DNA from: an uncultured Mediterraneibacter sp.
GTDB lineage: Bacteria > Bacillota > Clostridia > Lachnospirales > Lachnospiraceae
Length of the DNA stretch: 52,313 nt
Assembly: GCA_944381935.1 (NCBI GenBank)
Contig: CALWMN010000018.1
Location: forward strand, 1-52,313
Direction of reading: 5' to 3'
The position numbers and the translations under genes were made by a program. Below the pieces are notes generated by a model that searched no databases, was not told the origin of the DNA, and saw only the letters and a program-made list of their open reading frames with translations. Below, one piece after another: positions 1-7,474 of this stretch (positions are counted from its first letter, which is position 1; each line of letters starts with the position of its first letter).

Positions 1-67
1 GTGGAGCAGTCTGGAAGCTCGTCGGGCTCATAACCCGAAGGTCGCAGGTTCAAATCCTGCTCCCGCA
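1..67 (+). tRNA. tRNA-Met (CAT), 5' end cut by window edge
   Basis: Anticodon stem-loop with CAT, a T-arm GGTTCAAATCC and a 3' acceptor strand CTCCCGC followed by discriminator A are visible. The first few acceptor bases lie outside the window, so only the body and 3' part are present. It heads a three-tRNA cluster. Whether it is initiator or elongator cannot be fully settled without the first base pair. Confidence 0.9.
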
Positions 68-141
68 ACTTACACGTTGCAGTAGAGTGTAACCGAAAAA
101 TACAGTTTTGCGGAGATCACAACATAGAGACGTGTGAAGAT

Positions 142-214
<73 letters not shown>

Positions 215-262
215 TTTTTCTCTGTAATAAAATATTTTATTCAGGGGAGACTAATTGAATAA

Positions 263-335
263 GGGCGTGTAGCTCAGGTGGTAGAGCACTTGACTTTTAA
301 TCAAGTTGTCCGGGGTTCGAATCCCCGCACGCTCA
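263..335 (+). tRNA. tRNA-Lys (TTT)
   Basis: Acceptor strands GGGCGTG and CACGCTC pair with one G-U. The anticodon loop CTTTTAA carries TTT and the T-loop is TTCGAAT. CCA is not encoded. Last gene of the cluster, followed by a terminator hairpin. Confidence 0.96.
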
Positions 336-348
336 GGTACTTATATAT

Positions 349-383
349 CTCAGGAATCTGGTTCCTGGGATGTTTTTGTTTGT
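349..383 (+). terminator. Terminator of the tRNA cluster
   Basis: CTCAGGAA (349-356) pairs with TTCCTGGG (362-369) around a 5-base loop and is followed by the T-rich stretch ATGTTTTTGTTT. It lies just after tRNA-Lys and before the decarboxylase start, so it probably ends the tRNA transcript. Confidence 0.65.
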
Positions 384-425
384 ATGGGTTCTGTTTTGCC
401 GGAATCAGAAAGGAAGGAATACCGG

Positions 426-1877
426 ATGGAGTATCTGTATGAGAAGCTGAGAGATTATGCCGGGACGGACTATTATCCGTTCCATATGCCGGGACATAAG
501 AGGAATATATCCCTGACAGGGGCAAATCTTCCCTATGAACTCGATATTACAGAGATTGATGGGTTTGATGATCTCCATCACAGCTCGGGGATACTGAAAG
601 AGGCGGAGGAGAGAGCCGCCCTGGAGTTCCATGCACAGGAGACACACTATCTGATAAATGGAAGTACCTGCGGGATCTTAAGCGCGGTATCAGGCTGCAC
701 GGAGCGCCGAGGAAAGATACTTGTGGCAAGGAACTGCCATAAATCTGTCTATCACGCAGTTTTTCTAAATGAATTATATCCAATATATATTTATCCGAAA
801 CCGGGTAAAGACCCGGAGATTAACGGTGAGATTACGGCGGATGAGGTGGAGCGTCTTCTGGAAGCGAATCCGGGTGTTCAGGCTGTTGTGCTTACATCGC
901 CTTCCTATGACGGCGTTGTATCTGATGTAAAAAGAATTGTGGAGACTGTGCATAGAAGAAGGATTCCGGTCATCGTGGATGAGGCGCACGGGGCGCATTT
1001 CGGATTTCATCCGTATTTCCCCGCGAACTCGAATACATATGGGGCAGACCTGGTGATCCACAGCCTGCATAAGACGCTTCCTGCCCTGACCCAGTCTGCA
1101 CTGCTCCATATAAACGGAGAAATCGTAAATCGAGGGAAGATAAGGAGATATCTGCAAATTTTCCAGTCAAGCAGCCCCTCTTATATCTTAATGGCAGGAT
1201 TGGACGAATGTATCCGTCTTATTATGCAGAAGAAGGAGCATGTTTTCAGCCCATATACCGGGCTTCTGGATAACACGAGGAGGAAGCTCAGAGAACTCAG
1301 GCATTTACAGCTTTTGGAAACACAGCGATATGACAGGTCCAAGATTGTTGTTTCGGTCAGGGGTACCCGGAGAAAATCAGCAAATGGACCAGAGGGACCC
1401 GGAGAAAGCTTTACAGGCAAAGATCTGTATTATGTGCTTCTTGACCGATATCATCTGCAGATGGAAATGGCGGCAGGGTCCTATGTGATTGGGATGACTT
1501 CGCCGGGGGACACAAAGGAAGGAATGGAGAGGCTGGTCAGTGCGTTAAAAGAGATTGACGGAGAAATTATGTGCTGTCCTGAAAGAAATGAACGGGAGGT
1601 ACCGGCATTGATTCCGCCTGAGCGTGCCCTAACACCGTGGCAGACAGAGCAGATTTGCAGTGCGGGTGCACAGACGGAACATGTGCGCTGGCAGGATGTG
1701 GCAGGAGAGATCGTATCGGAATATGCATATCTTTATCCGCCGGGCATACCGCTTATCGTGCCGGGAGAGAGGATGAACCCGGAAACGGCAGAGCAGATCA
1801 GGAAGTACAGAGAAATGGGATTCTCCATACAGGGGACAAAAGAGCAGGAAGGAATAGAGGTGCTGGCAGTTGGGTAG
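426..1877 (+). CDS. Orn/Lys/Arg decarboxylase family protein (PLP, fold type I)
   Basis: A 483-residue protein of the SpeA/Cad-type family of PLP-dependent basic amino acid decarboxylases found in Firmicutes. The N-terminus carries PFHMPGHKRN. The aspartate loop is VIVDEAHGAHFGFHP, and the Schiff-base lysine sits in SLHKTLPALTQSALLH. A smaller C-terminal domain follows (about residues 350-483, with YPPGIPLIVPGE). The start ATG 426 has AGGAAGG 8 bases upstream; in-frame upstream starts would run through the terminator or tRNA-Lys and are unlikely. First gene of a six-gene operon. It overlaps the next gene by 8 bases, so translation is probably coupled. Whether the substrate is arginine, lysine or ornithine cannot be told from sequence. 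Confidence 0.92.
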   Translation: MEYLYEKLRDYAGTDYYPFHMPGHKRNISLTGANLPYELDITEIDGFDDLHHSSGILKEAEERAALEFHAQETHYLINGSTCGILSAVSGCTERRGKILVARNCHKSVYHAVFLNELYPIYIYPKPGKDPEINGEITADEVERLLEANPGVQAVVLTSPSYDGVVSDVKRIVETVHRRRIPVIVDEAHGAHFGFHPYFPANSNTYGADLVIHSLHKTLPALTQSALLHINGEIVNRGKIRRYLQIFQSSSPSYILMAGLDECIRLIMQKKEHVFSPYTGLLDNTRRKLRELRHLQLLETQRYDRSKIVVSVRGTRRKSANGPEGPGESFTGKDLYYVLLDRYHLQMEMAAGSYVIGMTSPGDTKEGMERLVSALKEIDGEIMCCPERNEREVPALIPPERALTPWQTEQICSAGAQTEHVRWQDVAGEIVSEYAYLYPPGIPLIVPGERMNPETAEQIRKYREMGFSIQGTKEQEGIEVLAVG

Positions 1878-2457
1878 GATATTCTATATTATGGGGAAAA
1901 GCGGTTCCGGCAAGGATACGATCTATAAGAGGCTTACAGCAGAGATGCCGCAGATAAGGACGGTCATACCATATACCACCCGGCCTGTCAGAGAAGGGGA
2001 AACCGACGGGAGGGAGTATCATTTCGTTGACAGCGAATATCTTGCAAATCTGCAGGATCAGGGGAACATCATTGAAGTCCGCTCTTACAACACAAAGTGC
2101 GGGATATGGATGTATTTCACTGCGGATGACGGCCAGATCGATCTTGAGGAAGCAGATTATCTTATCATAGGGACTCTGGAGTCATACCGCGCGATGCAAG
2201 AGTATTTCGGCAGTGAGAGGATCATTCCGATATATATTGAAGTGGAGGACGGAGTCAGGCTGTCCAGGGCGCTGGAGAGAGAAAGGCGGGAACCGCATCC
2301 GAGGTATGCGGAGATGTGCAGGAGATATCTTGCCGATTGTAAAGATTTTTCAGAAGAGAACCTGAAGCAGGCGGGGATCAGGAAGCGTTTTGCAAACCTT
2401 GACCTAGAAAACTGCCTGGCAGAGATCAGCCGGTATATACGGGATTTAAGGGTATAA
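1870..2457 (+). CDS. Guanylate kinase-like P-loop protein
   Basis: A 195-residue P-loop kinase with Walker A GKSGSGKDT at about residues 9-17 and the guanylate-kinase-type motif TTRPVREGETDGREYHFV, which contacts the nucleotide base. The start is TTG 1870 with AGAGG 10 bases upstream. Starting at the internal ATG 1891 would remove the first beta strand before the P-loop. It overlaps the end of the decarboxylase gene. In related clostridia a divergent guanylate-kinase homologue sits at this place beside the decarboxylase, distinct from the housekeeping gmk. Its nucleotide substrate is therefore an inference. Confidence 0.82.
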   Translation: MGRIFYIMGKSGSGKDTIYKRLTAEMPQIRTVIPYTTRPVREGETDGREYHFVDSEYLANLQDQGNIIEVRSYNTKCGIWMYFTADDGQIDLEEADYLIIGTLESYRAMQEYFGSERIIPIYIEVEDGVRLSRALERERREPHPRYAEMCRRYLADCKDFSEENLKQAGIRKRFANLDLENCLAEISRYIRDLRV

Positions 2458-2523
2458 CTTGAGGGAAGATTGTGATATACTTAAAATTGTAATACGTTAA
2501 AAATGAACACGGCAGGTGATAAT

Positions 2524-3519
2524 ATGAATGGTTTTAAAGATGTTGTAGGACATAAAAATATAATTAAATATATCGAGAGCGCAGTGAGCGCGGATGCGGT
2601 TTCCCATGCATATATTTTAAATGGCGAACGCGGATCGGGAAAGAGAATGTTGGCGAATCTCTTCGCCATGAGCCTGCAGTGCCAGAACCGGGAAGAGAAT
2701 GGTGAAGCCTGCGGAAAATGCCAGTCATGCAAACAGGCCGTGAATGGAAACCAGCCGGATATCATCAGAGTGACACATGAGAAACCGAATACGATCAGTG
2801 TGGACGATATCCGTGAGCAGGTGAACAATGACATCGTCATAAAGCCATACAGCAGCCGGTACAAGATATATATTATTCCCGATGCAGACCTTATGAGTGT
2901 CCAGGCGCAGAACGCGCTTCTTAAGACAATCGAGGAGCCGCCGGGGTATGCAGTGGTCATGCTGCTTACGGAAAATGCGGAAGTGCTTCTGCCGACGATA
3001 AGATCAAGATGTGTCATGATGAAGCTGCGCAATATCAAGGATCAGCTTGTCAAAAAGTATCTCATGGAGCAAATGGAGGTACCGGACTATAAAGCGGATG
3101 TCTGCGTTGCATTTGCCCAGGGAAATATGGGAAAGGCGATCATGCTTGCCACTTCTGAGCATTTTAATGAGATCAAAGAAGAGGTTATCCATCTTCTGCG
3201 CAACATTGACGAGATGGATGTCTCGGAAGTGATGGAAGCGGTGAAAAAATGTATGACGTACAAGATTGAGATCAACGACTACCTCGACATGATCGCAATC
3301 TGGTATCGGGACGTGTTGATCTATAAGGCTACAAAGAATGTGGACAGGGTGGTATTTTCTGACCAGATGAAATATATTAAGCAGCGCGCGAGCAAAAGCT
3401 CTTATGAAGGCATTGAGAACATACTGGATGGACTGGAAAAGGCAAAATCCAGGATCAAGGCAAATGTAAACTTTGAACTGACGATGGAATTGCTTTTATT
3501 GACGATAAAGGAGAATTGA
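2524..3519 (+). CDS. holB: DNA polymerase III delta' subunit
   Basis: A clamp-loader subunit of 331 residues (AAA+ fold). The P-loop region GERGSGKRML is at about residues 29-38. A zinc-binding cluster C-x8-C-x2-C-x2-C lies around residues 54-69. The sensor-1/SRC region reads LPTIRSRCVMMKL. The C-terminal helical collar domain is present. ATG 2524 is preferred to an upstream ATG at 2503 because AGGTG lies 5 bases before it. The gene is followed by ricT, whose Shine-Dalgarno sequence lies in the end of holB, as usual in Firmicutes. Confidence 0.93.
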   Translation: MNGFKDVVGHKNIIKYIESAVSADAVSHAYILNGERGSGKRMLANLFAMSLQCQNREENGEACGKCQSCKQAVNGNQPDIIRVTHEKPNTISVDDIREQVNNDIVIKPYSSRYKIYIIPDADLMSVQAQNALLKTIEEPPGYAVVMLLTENAEVLLPTIRSRCVMMKLRNIKDQLVKKYLMEQMEVPDYKADVCVAFAQGNMGKAIMLATSEHFNEIKEEVIHLLRNIDEMDVSEVMEAVKKCMTYKIEINDYLDMIAIWYRDVLIYKATKNVDRVVFSDQMKYIKQRASKSSYEGIENILDGLEKAKSRIKANVNFELTMELLLLTIKEN

Positions 3520-3524
3520 CGGAC

Positions 3525-4430
3525 ATGACAAAAGTAATCGGAGTTAGATTCCGAACGGCAGGCAAAATCTATTTTTTTGCGCCGGGGAAATTTAATATAA
3601 AACAGGGCGACCATGTTATCGTAGAGACTGCAAGAGGCGTTGAGTATGGACGTGTAGTAAGCGGCCCGAAAGAGGTAAAGGATGAGGAGGTCATCCAGCC
3701 GTTGAAATCGGTGATACGGATCGCAAATGAGCATGACCGGAAAACGGTGGAGAAAAATCATCAGAAGGAGAAGGACGCATTTAAAATCTGCCAGGAGAAG
3801 ATACGGAAGCATGGGCTTGATATGAAGCTGATCGATGCGGAATATACATTCGATAATAACAAAGTTCTTTTCTACTTTACGGCGGACGGCAGGATTGATT
3901 TCAGGGAGCTTGTGAAGGATCTGGCAGCCGTATTCCGTACCCGGATCGAATTAAGGCAGATCGGCGTGCGGGATGAGACAAAGATACGCGGCGGAATCGG
4001 GATCTGCGGCCGTCCTTTATGTTGCAGTACCTATCTTACGGAATTTGCCGCCGTATCTATAAAAATGGCAAAGGAGCAGAATCTTTCGCTCAATCCGACC
4101 AAAATCTCAGGGGTATGCGGAAGGCTTATGTGCTGCCTGACAAATGAGGAGGAAACATATGAGGTCCTCAACAGCCAGCTTCCGTCCACAGGGGATACTG
4201 TCACGACAAAGGACGGACTGACTGGAGTTGTCCAGTCCCTCAGCGTTCTGCGCAAGCTGGTCAAAGTGATTGTCAATCTTGAAAATGACGAGAAAGAGAT
4301 CCGGGAATACAGAGCGGAAGACCTGAAATTTAAGCCGAGGAAAAGGAAGCAGAAGGTATCAAAAGAAGAGATGAAGAAGCTGGCGGCACTTGAGAAAAAA
4401 GAGGGAGCGTCAAAGTTAAATGACAAGTGA
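3525..4430 (+). CDS. ricT: PSP1-family protein RicT (YaaT)
   Basis: A 301-residue protein with a PSP1 C-terminal-type domain. In Bacillus RicT forms the RicAFT (Y) complex, which binds [4Fe-4S] clusters and works with RNase Y in RNA maturation and sporulation/competence. Conserved cysteines are visible in GICGRPLCCSTYL and GVCGRLMCCLTNEE. The C-terminal tail is lysine-rich. ATG 3525 has AAAGGAG 11 bases upstream; TTG 3516 would sit only 2 bases from that site. The gene overlaps trmN6 by 11 bases. Confidence 0.92.
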   Translation: MTKVIGVRFRTAGKIYFFAPGKFNIKQGDHVIVETARGVEYGRVVSGPKEVKDEEVIQPLKSVIRIANEHDRKTVEKNHQKEKDAFKICQEKIRKHGLDMKLIDAEYTFDNNKVLFYFTADGRIDFRELVKDLAAVFRTRIELRQIGVRDETKIRGGIGICGRPLCCSTYLTEFAAVSIKMAKEQNLSLNPTKISGVCGRLMCCLTNEEETYEVLNSQLPSTGDTVTTKDGLTGVVQSLSVLRKLVKVIVNLENDEKEIREYRAEDLKFKPRKRKQKVSKEEMKKLAALEKKEGASKLNDK

Positions 4431-5121
4431 GATAAAACCGGGCGAACGCCTGGATGACCTTCAGATCGGCGGTTTGGAGCTGATACAGGACCCGGGCAAG
4501 TTCTGTTTTGGCGTTGACGCGGTGCTTCTCTCCGATTTTGTCAGAGTGAAACCAGGGGAGAAGGTGCTTGACCTCGGAACAGGAAACGGGATCATTCCGA
4601 TCCTTCTCTCTGCCAAGACTCCGGCAGATCACATTACGGGACTTGAGATCCAGGCAGAAACGGCAGAGATGGCGAGAAGGAGTGTGGCCCATAACTGTCT
4701 GGAGGACAGAGTCAGGATTGTGACAGGGGACATCAAAGAGGCGGCGGAGATATTTAAGCCGGCCTTTTTTGATGTGATCACGACAAATCCGCCCTACATG
4801 CTCTCTCAGCACGGATTTAGAAATCCCGATGACGCGAAAGCAATTGCCAGACATGAAGTCCTGTGCTCACTTGATGATATCCTCAGAGAGAGCATGAAGC
4901 TTATGCAGGATAAGAGCCGTTTTTATATGATACACAGACCGTTTCGTCTGACAGAAATCATGATCAAGATGAACCATTATAAAATAGAACCCAAGAGGGT
5001 TCAGTTTGTGCACCCGTATCTTGATAAAGAACCGACGATGGTGCTGATTGAAGGCGTGAGAGGAGCAAGGCCGAGAGTGAAAGTGGAGCCGCCTCTTGTG
5101 ATGTATTCCAGGGAAGAATAG
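4420..5121 (+). CDS. tRNA1(Val) A37 N6-methyltransferase-type enzyme (TrmN6/YabB)
   Basis: A Rossmann-fold methyltransferase of 233 residues. The SAM motif is LDLGTGNGIIPILL (about residues 49-62) and the catalytic N6-adenine motif is TTNPPYML (about residues 124-131). The N-terminal PGKFCFGVDAVLLSDFV matches the YfiC/YabB family. ATG 4420 has GAGGGAG upstream and overlaps the end of ricT. The position between ricT and rsmI is the same as in Bacillus (yabB). The exact RNA target is inferred from the family. Confidence 0.88.
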   Translation: MTSEIKPGERLDDLQIGGLELIQDPGKFCFGVDAVLLSDFVRVKPGEKVLDLGTGNGIIPILLSAKTPADHITGLEIQAETAEMARRSVAHNCLEDRVRIVTGDIKEAAEIFKPAFFDVITTNPPYMLSQHGFRNPDDAKAIARHEVLCSLDDILRESMKLMQDKSRFYMIHRPFRLTEIMIKMNHYKIEPKRVQFVHPYLDKEPTMVLIEGVRGARPRVKVEPPLVMYSREE

Positions 5122-5154
5122 AAGGGAAGGCTGGAAAAGGTGAGGAGCGATAAA

Positions 5155-6006
5155 ATGGCAGGCACATTGTATCTGTGTGCGACACCGATAGGAAATCTGG
5201 AAGATATGACATTTCGCGCGGTGCGCGTATTAAAAGAGGTTGATCTGATTGCGGCTGAAGATACAAGAAACAGTATAAAGCTTCTGAATCATTTTGAAAT
5301 CCGGACGCCCATGACAAGCTACCATGAGCATAATAAATATGAGAAGGGCCAGAAGCTGGTCGAAAAGCTGAAGGAGGGCAAAGATATTGCACTCATAACA
5401 GATGCGGGGACGCCTGGGATTTCTGATCCCGGAGAAGAGCTTGTGAAAATGTGTTCGGAAGCAGGGATTCTTGTGACTTCTCTTCCTGGGGCAGCGGCAT
5501 GCATAACCGCGCTTACCCTGTCAGGACTTCCCACAAGACGTTTTGCCTTTGAGGCGTTCCTTCCGACGGATAAGAAAGAGCGGGAGGCAGTACTTGAAGA
5601 AATCGCACGGGAGACGAGAACAGTTATTCTGTATGAAGCACCGCACCGTCTTCTCAGGACCCTGAAGCTTTTGGAAAGCGTTCTAGGGGAAAGAAAGGTA
5701 ACGATATGCAGGGAACTGACCAAAAAACATGAAACTGTCTTCAGGACCATACTGCCGGAGGCTGTCAGTTACTATGAAGTGCATGAGGCAAAAGGGGAAT
5801 GTGTGATCCTTATCGAGGGCAAAACGAGAGAGGAACTCAGGCAGGAAGAACAGCAGAAATGGCAGGAGATGAGGATAGAAGACCATGTCGCGTATTATCT
5901 CTCCAACGGCCTGGAGAAAAAGGAAGCTATGAAAAGGGCGGCAAAAGACCGAGGCTTGTCTAAAAGAGATATATATAAATATCTTGAGAAACTAAAAAAA
6001 ATATAA
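5155..6006 (+). CDS. rsmI: 16S rRNA (cytidine1402-2'-O)-methyltransferase
   Basis: A tetrapyrrole-methylase-fold enzyme of 283 residues that 2'-O-methylates C1402 in the decoding centre of 16S rRNA. The diagnostic motifs are ATPIGNLEDMTFRA, AAEDTRN, TDAGTPGISDPG and LPGAAACITAL. The C-terminal helical HTH-like RsmI tail KDRGLSKRDIYKYL is present. ATG 5155 follows AGGAG by 7 bases; the in-frame GTG at 5140 has no such site. Last gene of the operon, ended by a strong bidirectional hairpin. Confidence 0.94.
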   Translation: MAGTLYLCATPIGNLEDMTFRAVRVLKEVDLIAAEDTRNSIKLLNHFEIRTPMTSYHEHNKYEKGQKLVEKLKEGKDIALITDAGTPGISDPGEELVKMCSEAGILVTSLPGAAACITALTLSGLPTRRFAFEAFLPTDKKEREAVLEEIARETRTVILYEAPHRLLRTLKLLESVLGERKVTICRELTKKHETVFRTILPEAVSYYEVHEAKGECVILIEGKTREELRQEEQQKWQEMRIEDHVAYYLSNGLEKKEAMKRAAKDRGLSKRDIYKYLEKLKKI

Positions 6007-6011
6007 AGAAA

Positions 6012-6061
6012 TAAGAAACTCAACCGATTCCTCATCATTATGGAATCAGTTGAGTTTCTTA
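6012..6061. terminator. Bidirectional terminator between convergent genes
   Basis: A 20-bp stem (6012-6031 with 6042-6061) with one mismatch on the plus strand (G-U on the minus strand) and a 10-base loop. It lies between rsmI and the convergent ABC ATPase gene. The minus-strand stop codon TAA (6061-6059) is the outermost base triplet of the stem. Plus strand is followed by TTTTC. Confidence 0.85.
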
Positions 6062-6742
6062 GTTTTCGGAATTGTATTCTCTCTGAAAAGCTGCGCTGCT
6101 GATGACCCGCCCATCTTTCATATAGACGACCCTTTTATGGAGGGAAAGAGTTTCCTCATAGTTATTTGTCACATACAACACAGTGATTCCGAGCTCCTCG
6201 TTGATCCGAAGAATATCCTCAATCATTTCTCTTCGGCGATCCTCATCCTGCCTGGCAAAATCCTCGTCTACAAGGAGGACCTTAGGCTGGCATACAATGG
6301 CACGTCCGAGCGCAACTTTCTGGCGCTGCGCGTCAGAGATCGCTTTCAGCTTTTTGCCAAGAATGTCTGTTATGCCAAGGAAGCCGGCAGCAGACTTAAT
6401 GCGGGAGTCAATTACCGTGCGGGGAAGATCGCGGAGACGCAGCCCTAACGCCATATTGTCATACACGTTGAAATGCTTATACAGCATATAGTTCTGGAAA
6501 GCCATAGCAAGGCGGCGGTCCCTGGGGAGGATATCATTCAGAAGATCTTTTCCAAGATAAATCCTGCCGGAAGTGATGTCTTCAAGACCTCCGATCATCC
6601 TGAGAATGGTGGATTTCCCACATCCGCTGGGGCCGTGGAACACAACGAACTCACCGTCTTCAATATATAGACTTACATCATTTACGGAAATAAAGCCATT
6701 CGGATATGTTTTTGTCAAGTGTTCAAATGTCACGCTGGCCAT
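6059..6742 (-). CDS. Degenerate ABC ATPase related to sugar-importer subunits (MsmK/UgpC-like)
   Basis: A 227-residue nucleotide-binding domain. It is clearly related to MalK/MsmK/UgpC ATPases through the N-terminus (LTKTYPNGFISVNDVSLYI) and the Q-loop region MAFQNYMLYKHFNVYDNMALG. Walker A (GPSGCGKST, 37-45) and Walker B (VLLVDE, 155-160) are intact. However, the ABC signature LSGGQ is replaced by ISDAQ (135-139), the D-loop is altered (DFARQDED), and the H-loop histidine is asparagine (N193). The C-terminal TOBE regulatory domain of about 130 residues is missing. Start ATG 6742 with GGAGGTG 5 bases upstream. No permease gene is adjacent. Probably inactive for transport or repurposed. Confidence 0.85.
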   Translation of the reverse strand: MASVTFEHLTKTYPNGFISVNDVSLYIEDGEFVVFHGPSGCGKSTILRMIGGLEDITSGRIYLGKDLLNDILPRDRRLAMAFQNYMLYKHFNVYDNMALGLRLRDLPRTVIDSRIKSAAGFLGITDILGKKLKAISDAQRQKVALGRAIVCQPKVLLVDEDFARQDEDRRREMIEDILRINEELGITVLYVTNNYEETLSLHKRVVYMKDGRVISSAAFQREYNSEN

Positions 6743-6817
6743 AAGCACACCTCCGTTAGTATATTCTTTTGCTTTTCCTTACAGTATTTTAGCACAAAGA
6801 AATCTTTCATACAATCC

Positions 6818-7339
6818 TTAACCCGAACCGAGTATGACACTGGCCGCAAGCCCGGCGGCTGTGGCAATGAGGGCACCGGACAAGGTATAACGGGAATCTT
6901 TGATCCTGGCAGTCATAAAGTAGACGCTCATCGTGTAAAATATAGTTTCCGTACAGCACATAGAGATGGAGGCTATCATGCCGAGCCGGGAATCTGTCCC
7001 ATAGTTTTTATACACGTCGAGCAAAAGACCTGTGGCAGCCGAAGAGGAGAACATTTTCACGACGGTTAGAGGGATGAGCTCCCCAGGAAAGCCGATCAGT
7101 GAAGAATAACGCCCAATCAGTGCGGCGAGGAAATCAAGAAATCCCGAAGCGCGCAGGATTCCGACGGCAGCCATAAGCCCAATCAGGGTAGGCATGAGCC
7201 TGACTACAGTTAAGAACCCGTTTCTAGCTCCTTTGATAAAGGCGTCATATACATTGACCCCGGACAGAAGTCCATAAATGACAACAGACATAATGATAAA
7301 AGGGACAATAAAATCAGATATATAAACAAGAATATTCAA
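6818..7339 (-). CDS. spmB: Spore maturation protein B
   Basis: A 173-residue integral membrane protein with nucleoside-transporter-like gate repeats. It matches SpmB through ISDFIVPFIIMSVVIYGLLSG, KGARNGFLTVVRLMPTLIGL and the C-terminal half containing CCTETIFYTMSVYF. In Bacillus SpmA and SpmB act together in dehydration of the spore core and heat resistance. The start is TTG 7339 with AGGTG 6 bases upstream; longer in-frame extensions are hydrophilic and unlike SpmB. Normally spmB follows spmA on the same strand. Here it lies on the opposite strand, separated from spmA by the lipoprotein gene. Confidence 0.88.
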   Translation of the reverse strand: MNILVYISDFIVPFIIMSVVIYGLLSGVNVYDAFIKGARNGFLTVVRLMPTLIGLMAAVGILRASGFLDFLAALIGRYSSLIGFPGELIPLTVVKMFSSSAATGLLLDVYKNYGTDSRLGMIASISMCCTETIFYTMSVYFMTARIKDSRYTLSGALIATAAGLAASVILGSG

Positions 7340-7474
7340 ATGTTGCACCTGCCTGTCGAGTTGCTCTGTTAGATTTATATGCGTCCCATAGCGTATAGAT
7401 TCGATCTTCTGGCGGGACGGAATATGGGACATCATATCTTCATAAAATACTCCAAAGGTATTTCTGGAGTTCTT

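Noticed and set aside
306-425. Upstream extension of the decarboxylase
   Set aside because: The extension would start inside tRNA-Lys and cross its terminator. ATG 426 has a good ribosome site and the protein is complete from there.
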